From the NCBI GenBank assembly GCA_030674155.1, contig JASPKP010008405.1:1-11611 (forward strand): a DNA stretch of 11,611 nt, read 5' to 3'. Each line of letters opens with the position of its first letter. Within the stretch, counting starts at the first letter, position 1. The translations under genes were made by a program, and so were the position numbers. The notes beneath the pieces were generated by a model that saw only the letters and a list, made by a program, of their open reading frames with translations, made no database searches and was not told the origin of the DNA. This document shows, piece by piece, positions 1-7,177 of this stretch. This DNA is from Stramonita haemastoma. Taxonomy: Eukaryota; Mollusca; Gastropoda; Neogastropoda; Muricidae.

Positions 1-1738
1 TTCTTTTTTTTTACCAGTGCCTTTTTACTGGTATTTCCACATGTTACTTCTTTTTTTTTTTCATTTTTCCATGCCATTTTTACTGTGTATTGCCCCAGTG
101 TTACTTTTTTGTTTTTGTTATTTTCCCTTCCTTTTCACTGTGTTTTGCCACGGGGTCACTTTTTTTGATTTTTTCTTTATCAGGGTGTCATTTTTTCACC
201 GTTTTTTTCCCTTTACTTCTTTTTTTTTGTTGTTGTTTCTGTCATGCCTTTTCCCATTGTATTGCCACGTGTTTCTTCTTTTTTCTGGTTCCCGCGGCCT
301 TTTTACTTGGTTGCACTGTTCTTCTTTTTTCTTTTTCTTTTTTGTCATGCATTTTTCACTGTGTTACAACATCACTTCTTCCCCCCCTCCCCCCCTGTCA
401 GTCCATTTTTTAAATTTTTGCCAAAACTGTTCTAGACCCCCCGGTTTTTACTTTTTTTTACCTGTTTTTTAACGTCATTTCTCCATTTATTTCCACTGTC
501 AGTAAACCCCCGCATTTTTTAATTTTTACTCTGTTTCAACGAATTTCATAACCGCGCATCAATCTTTCTTGTCAGTCCATTTTTACTCGGTTACACAGTC
601 CCCTTCTTCCTCTTTTTTTTTTCTGTCAGTGCCAAATTTTTTCTCTTAAAACAGTGCCTTTCTTCCTCTTTGTTTTTTTCATGCCATTTTCACTCTGTTA
701 CAGCAGGCCACTTCCTTCCCTCTTTTTTTCTGTCATCCATTTTCCCTTTTTACAGCTGCCACTTCTCCCCTTTTGTTTCCTTTTCTGCCCTTTTTCACTC
801 TGAACAACATGCCACTTCTTCCCTCTTTTTTTTTTCTTTATGCCATTTCACTTTTACAGCATCCCCTTTCCCCCCCCTTTGTTTTCTTCAGTGCCATTTT
901 CACCGTTACACACCATTCTTCCCCCCTTTTTTTTTTCGTCAGTCCATTTTCATTGTTACCAGTGCCACTTCTTTCCCCCCTTTTTTTTTTGTCAGTGCCA
1001 TTTCACTCTTTACGCAGGCCACTTTTTCCCCCCTTTTTCCTTTTCGTGCCTTTTTTTTCTCTGTAACAAAAGGCCACTTCTTCCCCTTTTTTTTCTGTCC
1101 CGTGCATTTTCACTCTTTACACATGCCACTTCCCCCTCTTTGTCCTTTGTCATCCATTTTCACTCTTAAAACAGGCCACTTCCCCCCTCTTTGTTTTTTT
1201 TCAGTGCCATTTTCACTCTGTAACAACATCCACTTTTTCCCCCTCTTTGTTTTTCTGTCAGTCCCTTTTTCATGTTACAACAGTCCCACTTCTTCCCTCT
1301 TTGTTTTCTGCAGGCCATTTTCCTTTTACAAAAGTGCCATTTTTTCCCTCTTTGTTCTTTTGTCAGGCCATTTTCATCGTAACAACATCCCCACTTCTTC
1401 CCCTTTGTTTTTTGTCAGTCCCTTTTTCACTGTTACAACATTCCACTTTTTTCCCTCTTTTTTCTTCTTCATGCCATTTTCCTTTTAAAACTGCCATTTC
1501 TTCCTCTTTGTTCTTCTGTCATCCCTTTTTACTGAACAACAGTGCCCTTTCTTCCCTCTTTGTTTTCTTCAGTGCCTTTTTCACTCACTAAAAACATGCC
1601 ACTTTTCCCTCTTTGTTTTCGTCATGCCATTTTCACTTTTAAACAACACCAACTTTTTCCCCTTTGTTCCTTTGTCGTCCCTTTTTCATCGGTTACAACA
1701 TTGCAACTTCCCCCCTCTTTGTTCCCCTGTCGCGAAAT
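1..1738 (+). repeat. Tandem satellite array, about 52 bp unit, pyrimidine-rich
   Basis: A degenerate tandem repeat fills this stretch. Using the CCATTTT (or CCCTTTT) core as anchor, copies start near 684, 737, 788, 843, 894, 944, 998, 1049, 1105, 1154, 1207, 1263, 1315, 1368, 1420, 1474, 1523, 1575, 1627 and 1679, giving spacings of 49-56 bp. The unit reads roughly CAGTGCCATTTTCACT, then CTGTTACAACA, then GTGCCACTTCTTCC, then CTCTTTGTTTTTCTGT. It has two related halves, one starting CAGTGCCATTTT and one starting CAGTGCCACTTC, so it may descend from a 26-bp monomer. Units before about 630 are more diverged but keep the phase (anchors near 19, 74, 247, 348, 402). The long open frames here exist because the strand is nearly stop-free T/C, not because it is coding. 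The left edge lies outside the window or close to its start. Confidence 0.87.
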
Positions 1739-1789
1739 TTCGAAAACCCCTTTTACCACAGAATTGTAGTTTAGCGTTATTTCTTCCTT
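1739..1789. other. Junction between satellite and dispersed repeat
   Basis: Short pyrimidine-rich stretch after the last recognisable satellite unit, ending in CTTCC repeats. No gene or element is supported here. Confidence 0.4.
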
Positions 1790-2058
1790 CCTTCCCCTTT
1801 GGGTTAATTTTTTTTTTTAATTTATTTTGATTTATTCTTTTATATCGAGATAAGGGAAAAGCAACCAAAAAATTTGTTTTTTACACCCGCCCCCGTGTGT
1901 ATGCATTTTGAAAATGTCATTGTTCCACCGGCACACAAGGGCCCTACTCTTACGAAAAGCGACCCGGTTTTAATGTGGCGCAATGTTCTGCGTGTTTCGC
2001 ACAGGGGCTCGGTTTTTATTCATGCAAGGATTTTGGGGGAAGTGGGTCAGCACTGATT
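1790..2058 (+). repeat. Dispersed repeat family R, copy 1
   Basis: This segment aligns by eye, in order, with 3865-4118. Shared blocks are TTTATTCTTT with ATATCGA and GATAA near 1830-1850; a C-run after TTTTT near 1880-1895; TTTGTCAT-like and CCACCG near 1913-1930; CGAAAAGCGA at 1951-1960; CAGTTTTAA-like near 1965; TTCTGCGTGTTTCGC near 1986-2000; and finally AGGATTTT, GGGGAAGTGGGTC and GCACTGATTTAA at about 2027-2060. I see no coding capacity, terminal inverted repeats or target-site duplications. It is probably a short non-autonomous element or the tail of a longer one. The family name is my label only. Confidence 0.6.
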
Positions 2059-2140
2059 TAACTCCAAAAAAAAAAAACCCCCTCGCCCCGGAACAACCCC
2101 GGGGTTCTCAATTGCGACGCAATGCTTGACCATGGGCTAT

Positions 2141-2170
2141 CCCCGCCCCCTATGAGGGGGAAAGGCGGGG
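2141..2170. other. GC-rich hairpin
   Basis: CCCCGCC at 2141-2147 pairs perfectly with GGCGGGG at 2164-2170, and the C-run at 2148-2150 can pair with the G-run at 2156-2160 around a TATGA loop, with an AAA bulge. It sits immediately upstream of the tRNA-like head of the SINE at 2160-2530. It could be part of an upstream element or accidental in this GC-rich patch. Confidence 0.45.
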
Positions 2171-2185
2171 TACCCAAGGGGTCAG
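2171..2185 (+). promoter_or_regulatory. RNA polymerase III A-box-like motif of SINE head
   Basis: TACCCAAGGGGTCAG resembles the tRNA A box (TRGCNNAGYGG) with the usual G/C slippage of this sequence. It is 52 bases before the B-box-like motif, close to the roughly 44 expected in a tRNA and compatible with a long variable arm or with inflated homopolymers. An internal promoter of this kind would drive SINE transcription in the nucleus. The copy is decayed and activity is doubtful. Confidence 0.35.
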
Positions 2186-2222
2186 AAAATCCATTCAAAT
2201 CTGATTTTTTAGGGAAGGTATA

Positions 2223-2235
2223 GGTTTCGAATTCC
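2223..2235 (+). promoter_or_regulatory. RNA polymerase III B-box-like motif of SINE head
   Basis: GGTTTCGAATTCC becomes the canonical B box GGTTCGAATCC if one extra T is removed from each of two runs. This is the TFIIIC-binding half of a type 2 internal promoter and lies in the expected place upstream of the SINE body. Confidence 0.45.
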
Positions 2236-2530
2236 TGTTAAAACGTCTGTTCTCGGGGGATCTTTTTTTTCTAGGGTTTTTTAAAAATCCTTTTTTTTCC
2301 GATCACGAAAAGCACTCAACCCGTTTCTTTACCCCCACGTCAAAGAACCCCCGACAACAAGAGAGTTGCCCCCTGGCAAAATTCGTAGAAAAAAGCCACC
2401 TAAAAAGGGGAAAAAAATACCTTTCCTGACGGGAAAAGAAAAAAAGTATAAATGGGGGGCCGCTCTTGGGGCGACGCATTCCCCGGGGGCAAGCGCCCGA
2501 ATTTCACGCAAGAAATCTACTGTACTTAAA

Positions 2531-2759
2531 GCTTTAAAAATAATTAGATAAATGATAAATTTCCATACTTTAACAAAAAGCACCCCGGGTTAAAGGCAAC
2601 GGTAACAAATAAATGTTCTTCGGGAAAAACCCAAGTTTTAAAAATTAATGGTGAGAATTTACGTTTGCGACCCTTTTTACCCACCTTTAAAAGTGGCCGC
2701 TTTTCAACTTCTGGGATGGTGTCAAACAGCGATACATCTTTTTAAAAAAAAAAAATTCA
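2531..2759. other. Unassigned sequence
   Basis: Mixed sequence with short A runs. A few blocks, for example GAATTTACG and the C/T stretch near 2670, may be remnants of repeat R, but I cannot align them convincingly. No gene is seen. Confidence 0.3.
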
Positions 2760-2862
2760 TCCGTTACTCCCAGCACGGATGGCCTACTCTTTCAAAAGGC
2801 GGAACACTTAAAAATTGTTCTCTTTTTTTAATTCTTTTCCCAACTTTGCTTCGTACATTGTT
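2760..2862 (+). repeat. Dispersed repeat family R, partial copy
   Basis: GGATGGCCTACTCTTTC at about 2778-2794, followed by AAAAGGCGGAACACTT and ATTGTTCTC at about 2812-2822, matches the middle of the R family. The corresponding blocks are GGGCCCTACTCTTACGAAAAGCG in copy 1 (near 1939-1961, here with one interruption) and GCCTCTTTCGAAAAGCG near 4001-4017. The following part diverges and the element ends before the G-rich block. Confidence 0.4.
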
Positions 2863-2865
2863 ATA

Positions 2866-2992
2866 AGTGGGGGTGGTGGGGGGGGGTGGGGGGGGTGGGT
2901 GGGGGAATTTTGTAAAGTGGGGGGCGGGGGCGGTTGGGGGGTGGGGTGTGATAATTGACAGGGGTGGGGGTTGGTAGAATAGGGTTGGGGAA
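2866..2992 (+). repeat. G-run block with G-quadruplex potential
   Basis: About 125 bp made of G runs of 3 to 9 bases separated by one to three other bases, mostly T. Near 2868-2905 there are more than four consecutive G tracts with one-base spacers, the classic pattern for an intramolecular quadruplex on this strand. A second cluster follows at about 2919-2946 and a third near 2960-2990. No gene is present; the open frame on the other strand is proline-rich low complexity. Confidence 0.8.
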
Positions 2993-3115
2993 GTAATATA
3001 GTAGAAATATCCTTTCATTTAAAAGAAAAACAAATTCGGTTCAACAATAAAGAGCGCAAATGAAATCATTTTAACAAGGTATTATTTGGGGATACTTTTC
3101 AAAAGGAAAAAAGTA
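2993..3115. other. Unassigned AT-rich spacer
   Basis: AT-rich spacer between the G-run block and the purine tract. Nothing recognisable. Confidence 0.3.
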
Positions 3116-3690
3116 CCCTAGAGGAGGTAGAAAAGAGAAAAGGGGAGAGAAGAGAGAGAAGAGAAGAAAAGAGAGAAGAAGAAAAAGGAAAAGAAAAAGG
3201 AGAATGGGAGAAATGAGGGAAAGGGGGGAAAAAAAGGGAGAGAGAGAAGAGAGGGGAAGAGAGGCGAGGGGGACAGAGGAAGAGAGAGCAGAGACAAAGA
3301 GAGACGAAAGGACGGGGAGAGAACAGAAGAAGACAAAAGAAGAGAAGACTTTTAAGCAGAGCGATAGAGAAAGAGAAGAAAGAGAGAGAGAGGGGGAAAG
3401 AGAGAGAGAGAAGAGAAGAAAGAAGAAGAAAGAAGAGAGAAGGAAGCGGGGAGCGTGAGAGAGGGGGGATAGAGAGAGAAGAGAGAGAGAGAGAGAGAGT
3501 TGGGGGGGGAGAAAGAGAGGGAGGGGGGGGGGGGGGGGGGGGAGGCGAAGGAGAGAGGGAGGAGAGAGGAGGGGGGGAAGAGAAAAGGGGAGAAGGAGGG
3601 GGAGGGGGAGAGAGAGCAAAGGGGAAAGAGGACAAGAAAACAGACGAGATACAGACAGACACAGATCAAAGCAAGTATAGAGACAGGCAA
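3116..3690 (+). repeat. Long purine (GA/G) tract
   Basis: From about 3116 to 3640 the strand is almost wholly A and G, first GA and GAA mixtures, then (GA)n at 3468-3499, then a run of about 20 G at roughly 3523-3542, then GGA/GGGA mixtures. From 3641 it grades into ACAGACAG-type sequence. Such polypurine-polypyrimidine mirror-like sequence can form intramolecular triplexes. The open frames on both strands (Arg/Glu/Gly-rich or Ser/Leu/Pro-rich) are by-products of the composition. Confidence 0.9.
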
Positions 3691-3809
3691 CAGCACGACG
3701 TTTGTGTACTTCGAATGGCTAATACCATAAATTGTTTTGTTTTTGTTGGTTAAGGGGTTTTGAAGCAAGCGCTTTGATTTGTTTTTACAAATATACGCTA
3801 TAAAAATTC

Positions 3810-3838
3810 CTTGTTTTTTGTTTATATCAAAAAACAAG
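3810..3838. other. Perfect 11-bp inverted repeat (hairpin)
   Basis: CTTGTTTTTTG at 3810-3820 and CAAAAAACAAG at 3828-3838 are exact reverse complements around a 7-base loop TTTATAT. It lies just upstream of R copy 2. There is no adjacent gene for it to terminate, so it may be an element terminus or chance in AT-rich DNA. Confidence 0.6.
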
Positions 3839-3864
3839 ATAGACATAAAAGTCAAAACCCCATG

Positions 3865-4118
3865 TACAACAGTTTTAATTTCATTTATTCATTATTTATT
3901 CTTTAATATCGAAGATAATCGAATAAGCACCTGTTTTTAATCAAGCCCCCTTGTTTTTGCATTGTAAACTTTGTCATCTTTTTTCCACCGTCCAAAAATA
4001 GCCTCTTTCGAAAAGCGAAACAGTTTTAACATTACAAGATTTCTATGCGTTCGCCCCCGGGGCCTCGGCTTATACCTCATTTAAAGGATTTTTTGGGGAA
4101 GTGGGTCGCACTGATTTA
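3865..4118 (+). repeat. Dispersed repeat family R, copy 2
   Basis: The best preserved R copy. It runs TTTATTCATTATTTATTC near 3884-3901, ATATCGAAGATAATCGAATA near 3907-3926, AAGCACCTGTTTTTAAT, a C-run, then TTTGTCATCTTTTTTCCACC near 3970-3989, CTTTCGAAAAGCGAAACAG near 4005-4023, TTTTAACATTACAAGATTTC, TATGCGTTCGCCCC, GGGGCCTCGGCTTATACC near 4060-4077, TTAAAGGATTTTTTGGGG and GTGGGTCGCACTGATTTAA near 4101-4119. Its order matches 1790-2058. The 5' part also matches 7390-7515 and 10095-10200. No protein is encoded. Confidence 0.62.
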
Positions 4119-4364
4119 AAATCCGGGGGGAACAGACAAATTTTAAAAAAACGCATACAAAGGGGGAAGGATTAAAAAAAAAAGCACACATGCTTATTCC
4201 ATTACCTCAAATAAAAGAACCGAACCAAACAAACAGAAAGAAGACGAGAGAGAAGATCCACATTTTTGTAAAGACCGCCCCGGTTGTTCCCCTTTTAAAA
4301 CATCGAAAGCGTTTTATCTTGAAAAAACATTATCAAATGACCCCTAACGACCCCAACATTGACC
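4119..4364. other. Unassigned A-rich sequence
   Basis: A-rich mixed sequence with no convincing gene, repeat or motif. The open frame across it has lysine/asparagine bias and no recognisable domain. Confidence 0.3.
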
Positions 4365-4500
4365 TAAACACTTGCAGTTGTAAAAAAAAAAACTTTTCCC
4401 CTAAAAAACTGCAGTTTCAAAGCACTGCAGTTGAACAAAACACTGCAGTTTAAAGCAAATGCAGTTTACAAACACTGCTTGTACAAAACACTGCATTGTA
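4365..4500 (+). repeat. Short minisatellite with CTGCAG core
   Basis: The CACTGCAGTT motif recurs, with CTGCAG-like cores starting near 4409, 4424, 4443, 4459, 4475 and 4491 and a diverged one near 4372. Spacing is 15-19 bp. The consensus is about CACTGCAGTTTAAACAAAA. The last two units read CTGCTT and CTGCAT. It is a small local array with no evident function. Confidence 0.7.
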
Positions 4501-4595
4501 CGGAAAAAAACAAACTTTGCCCCCCCAAAAACGCGTTGTAAAAAATACCCCCCAAAACCCCCGTTTTTATTTTATTTTTTTACTCTACCACTTTA
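4501..4595. other. Unassigned spacer
   Basis: C-run and AT-rich spacer between the minisatellite and the SINE. Nothing recognisable. Confidence 0.25.
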
Positions 4596-4925
4596 TGTCA
4601 CAAAATTTTTTCTCTCGCAAAATTAAGGCGCTGTCCCCCAAGGGGAGAGCACTCGCCAAAAGGCAGCGCCTACACAAATATTTTTTTTTTTTCCTGTCTT
4701 AAAGTTCTGTATTTGTTTCCCCAATTTTAAGTGGCTTTCTTTTTTCAAAATTCTGCCAGGGACAAACCCCCTTGTGCCGGGTTCTTTAAAGGTGCAAATA
4801 AAGATTTAAAAACACTAGGGCCCCCCGGTTTTTTGGGGGTTTATCCGAAACTAACCCCCCAACAAATTTTAGGGTCTAAACCCAGGGGCCAACGAAAATA
4901 AACTTTGCCACTGGGGTGCATCGAC
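4596..4925 (-). mobile_element. tRNA-derived SINE, copy 2 (minus orientation)
   Basis: In the given strand the order is the 3' side first. The hairpin region GGCGCTGTCCCCC, GGGGAGAGC and GGCAGCGCC is at 4627-4670, then a T-run, TTCTGCCAGGGACAAACCCC near 4751-4770, GTGCCGGGTTCTTTAAAGG near 4774-4792, GGCCCCCCGGTTTTTTGGGG, TTTATCCGAAACTAAC near 4840-4855, and GGGTCTAAACC near 4872. The same landmarks in reverse complement occur at 2290-2520, and the hairpin end is shared with 11490-11611. The tRNA-like head should lie to the right, but I do not find a clear B box before 5000, so the copy may be 5'-truncated, as is common for SINEs, or eroded. Confidence 0.6.
4626..4671. other. Hairpin within SINE copy 2
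   Basis: AGGCGCTG at 4626-4633 and CAGCGCCT at 4664-4671 are exact 8-bp complements with a 30-base loop. The homologous place in SINE copy 3 (11527-11566) also has a perfect 8-bp stem made from partly different bases, so the structure may belong to the SINE family's RNA. Confidence 0.5.
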
Positions 4926-5120
4926 GGCCTCATCTAAAACAGGCACGACAGTCACTTGGCGGTAACAACTTTCCCATGAAATGGACCCTCATTTTACCAC
5001 AAAAGTCGACTACTGCCTTTCTCAAATGGTTTTACAGGTTTTTTAAGGTCAACTACCCAAGCACTTGTCTTGTATAAACTCCCCGGGATTGGAAAGAGTC
5101 AGGGGCATTTGTTTTAATAA
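4926..5120. other. Unassigned complex sequence
   Basis: Non-repetitive sequence. It contains no frame with a recognisable domain and no clear repeat match inside the window. It may be the eroded SINE head plus unique flank. Confidence 0.3.
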
Positions 5121-5392
5121 CACACACACGCTCGCACCGCGCACGTACACATACATACGCAACCAAAACACAAACCAAAAACATATACATTCCTCCCCTC
5201 CTCTCTCTCTCTCTCTCTCCCCTCTCTCTCTTCTCTTTTCCCTTCTCTCTCCCTTTTCTCCTCTCTCTTCCTATTTTTTCTCTTCCCCCTGTGCTTCCTG
5301 TGTCTGTCTCCTGTCTGTCTGTCTCTGTCTGTGTCCGTTTTTTTCTTCTCCTCCTCTTTCTCTCCCTCCCTTTGCTGTCCCCTGTCTGTCTC
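5121..5392 (+). repeat. CA tract followed by CT (pyrimidine) microsatellite
   Basis: 5121-5190 is CA/ACAC-rich. 5191-5392 is almost entirely C and T, with (CT)n near 5201-5220 and CTGTCTGT repeats near 5299-5333 and 5379-5392. It is the opposite strand sense of the purine tracts at 3116, 6961 and 7303. The open frame here is Ser/Leu/Pro low complexity. Confidence 0.85.
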
Positions 5393-5399
5393 TAGTACA

Positions 5400-5565
5400 T
5401 CGTTTTGGGCAGTAAGTAAATGTAAATTAAAATTTTTTCATATCTAGTGCCAGACTATCGCAGTTTTTTTGGGAATCAATAACTTACATCACATTCCTAT
5501 ATGCCGCACAGTCTTTGGGAAGTCAGTAAATCAAATTGCCTATTTTTTATACACCACACTCAAAA
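5400..5565 (+). repeat. Possible diverged 50-60 bp tandem repeat
   Basis: Three blocks begin with similar words: GGGCAGTAAGTAAATG near 5408, GGGAATCAATAACTTAC near 5470 and GGGAAGTCAGTAAATC near 5517. CTAGTGCCAGACT near 5445 and ATGCCGCACAGTCT near 5501 occupy matching places in the first two. The similarity is modest and could be chance in AT-rich sequence. Confidence 0.3.
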
Positions 5566-5939
5566 AATGGTTTTTTTTAAAAAAACGTTTATTAAATTTG
5601 GGCATTTTTCTGCTTGAAATAATTTTTAGTTTGATTTTAATGTAGTTGCTCCTTAGGGTAAGGCCAAAAAAAGAAAAAAAGATTTTTTTAAACAAATTTA
5701 AAACAATCATCAGCCCAAAACTAATACACACTACTTAGTTTTTTTCGTAAGTCAATACTTCTAAATAAATCTCCCCTATGTAAAACACTCCAGTCGTTTG
5801 TACACTAAAGCATGCGCAAATTTAAACATGGGGAAAAAGCATAGACTCATACACAATGCAAGTGTTTGACATTTACGGACTCATACTGGCCTGCCACATA
5901 GATGCACAATCGTCATAAGCTTCAAAACGCAAATTGACA
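5566..5939. other. AT-rich sequence without recognised features
   Basis: AT-rich with several A and T runs. No gene, RNA or repeat is supported. GTAAGTCAATACTTC near 5747 weakly echoes the block at 5400-5565. Confidence 0.35.
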
Positions 5940-6310
5940 AAGAAGTTGTTGTGGGGTGGTGTTTTGGGGCGTCGTGGTGCGGCGCGTGTTGTGTGTGTGC
6001 GTGTGCGAGCCACGTGTGTGCATGGATACTTGTGTGCATAGCCCTGTATATGCACACATTATTCACTGCCACATGTTTGCTAGCATGTTGCGGCGTGGTG
6101 GGGTATATTTTAATAATGGTGTGTAAAAGCCGGGTGTTTGTGTGTAAATATGTGATACATCATGGGGGTTTTGTGGGTACGTTTTAGAATGAATGCTTCG
6201 TACATTTTGGGTTTCCCTGTGGTGTGTGTTTTGTGTGGGTTGTGTGTTGTTGTTGTGGTTTGGGGCTGCGCCCCGCGTTGTGTTGTGGGTGCATGTGTAG
6301 TATGCGGGTT
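5940..6310 (+). repeat. TG-rich degenerate microsatellite region
   Basis: Interrupted TG/GTGTG runs dominate, densest near 5979-6036 and 6217-6260, with GTGGTG and TTGTGG variants. The open frames read Cys/Val/Gly on one strand and His/Thr on the other, as expected from (TG)n. The sequence between runs (for example 6060-6200) is more complex but carries no recognised element. Confidence 0.7.
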
Positions 6311-6329
6311 TCGTCCCCACGTGTATTAA

Positions 6330-6440
6330 TTTTATATATATATAAAAATATAATATATATTAAATTTTAGTATTTTGTATAGTAATTTTAATATAATTTT
6401 ATGTATTGGTGTGTATTTAAGTATTATTACTAGGGATGTT
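6330..6440. repeat. AT-rich tract with TATATA runs
   Basis: Almost pure A/T with TATATATATATA near 6334-6345 and AATATATATTAAATTTTAG following. It directly follows the TG-rich region, a common pairing in animal microsatellites. Confidence 0.65.
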
Positions 6441-6960
6441 TTTTATTTTAAAAGTACAGAGAAAATGACCAGGGGTTGACAACTCCTGGGCCCACAAAAT
6501 ACAAACGGGGGGCACCACCCAAAAAGGACAATGCGGCGCTCTTTTTCCCCGACATTTTTCGTACCGAAGTACTATTCATCCTCTCTTTTCGCCCCTTGAC
6601 CTCGCACACCGACACTTTCGTGCAAAAGTCACCCGAAAAAACCCCACCCTCAAACCAACCACCAGTCCAGATTCTTTTCCAAAATCGCCATGCCCGTCCC
6701 GGTGTTTTTTTTCCCTCATATTTTCCCCATTATTTTTCCTGAGGACATTTTGACGCAGAATTTTAGCCTGTGACGTCAAAGCGACCTGTTTTGCCCCCTC
6801 CAGGAAGAAAGTGGTTTTGTTCCGCCGGGGACGGCCCACTTTTCCCCCGATGTTCACGGCCCAATGAGTTGGAGCGTGTCCTTTCATGTCGGTGTGTGTT
6901 TAGGGCGGACTGGTGGGACCACAGTGACAACATTCTTCTTTCCCGATTTTTGACCCCCTG
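6441..6960. other. Unassigned complex-sequence island
   Basis: About 500 bp of balanced, non-repetitive sequence between an AT tract and a GA tract. Frames of 63-103 codons exist on both strands (for example 6476-6742 plus and 6576-6887 minus), but none shows a domain I recognise, and homopolymers interrupt them. It holds a perfect palindromic TGACGTCA at 6771-6778 and a CCAAT at 6861-6865. It could be unique DNA, a decayed exon or an element seen only once here. I do not assign a function. Confidence 0.35.
6771..6778. promoter_or_regulatory. TGACGTCA, cAMP-response-element-like palindrome
   Basis: An exact 8-bp match to the CRE bound by CREB/ATF bZIP proteins, with a CCAAT word 90 bases downstream. 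No start site, CpG enrichment or gene supports a promoter, so a chance occurrence is quite possible. Confidence 0.2.
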
Positions 6961-7129
6961 ACTGAGAAAAAAGTGTGGAAAAGAGGGGGGGGGGGGGGAA
7001 GAGGGAAAGATGAAGAAAAAAGGGGAGAAGGAGAGAGGAGAGAGGGAGGAAGGGAAAGGGGGGAGAAAACAGACAGCAAAACAGCAAGAACAGGACGAGC
7101 AAAGACAGAGGAAGAGGAGAAGGGGAAAC

Positions 7130-7162
<33 letters not shown>

Positions 7163-7177
7163 AGAAGAAAGAAAAAA
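6961..7177 (+). repeat. GA purine tract 2
   Basis: A purine-only stretch with a run of about 13 G near 6986-6998, mixed GGA/GAA, a brief ACAGCAAAACAGC interruption at 7066-7090, then (GA)n near 7130-7165 and an A-rich end. The open frame here is Arg/Glu/Lys low complexity. Confidence 0.88.

Larger units (their letters stand above)
2160..2530 (+). mobile_element. tRNA-derived SINE, copy 1 (plus orientation)
   Basis: The head (about 2163-2240) looks tRNA-like, with an A-box-like and a B-box-like motif (listed separately). The body (about 2290-2520) is the reverse complement of the body seen at 4596-4800 and 11490-11611. Shared landmarks in this orientation are CACGTCAAAGAACCC near 2337-2350, GACAACAAGAG, then CTGGCAAAATTC near 2375-2386, GTAGAAAAAAGCCAC, an A-rich stretch, a GC hairpin region near 2455-2500, and GCCCGAATTTCACGCAAGAAAT near 2488-2515 (written with one homopolymer difference from the other copies). 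The order, head to hairpin to A-rich tail, fits a tRNA-derived SINE of a type I recall as abundant in gastropods. It may carry the deeply conserved 'Nin' core domain, but I cannot confirm that. The segment from 2240 to 2290 is poorly conserved. Confidence 0.6.

Noticed and set aside
670..1488. Long plus-strand open frame of 272 codons, Phe/Ser/Pro-rich
   Set aside because: It lies wholly in the 52-bp satellite. A T/C-only strand rarely makes stop codons, all three plus frames are similarly open, and unit length varies without regard to frame.
1..1738. CRISPR array
   Set aside because: Copies are contiguous and diverged with no constant repeat plus unique spacer pattern, and the sequence is eukaryotic in character.
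1686..1868. Minus-strand small open frame next to the satellite
   Set aside because: It spans the satellite end and the R repeat; no domain or conserved context.
2163..2240. A functional tRNA gene
   Set aside because: It has A- and B-box-like words, but I could not fold acceptor and anticodon stems, and it sits at the head of a repeated SINE body.
2866..2992. Telomeric repeat
   Set aside because: G runs are irregular; no TTAGGG or similar unit repeats.
3071..3662. Minus-strand Ser/Leu/Pro open frames of over 180 codons
   Set aside because: Direct translation of the polypurine tract; several frames are open at once, with no domain and no complex sequence.
6326..6360. TATA-box promoter in the TATATA run
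   Set aside because: It is an AT microsatellite next to a TG microsatellite; no initiator, gene or other promoter evidence.
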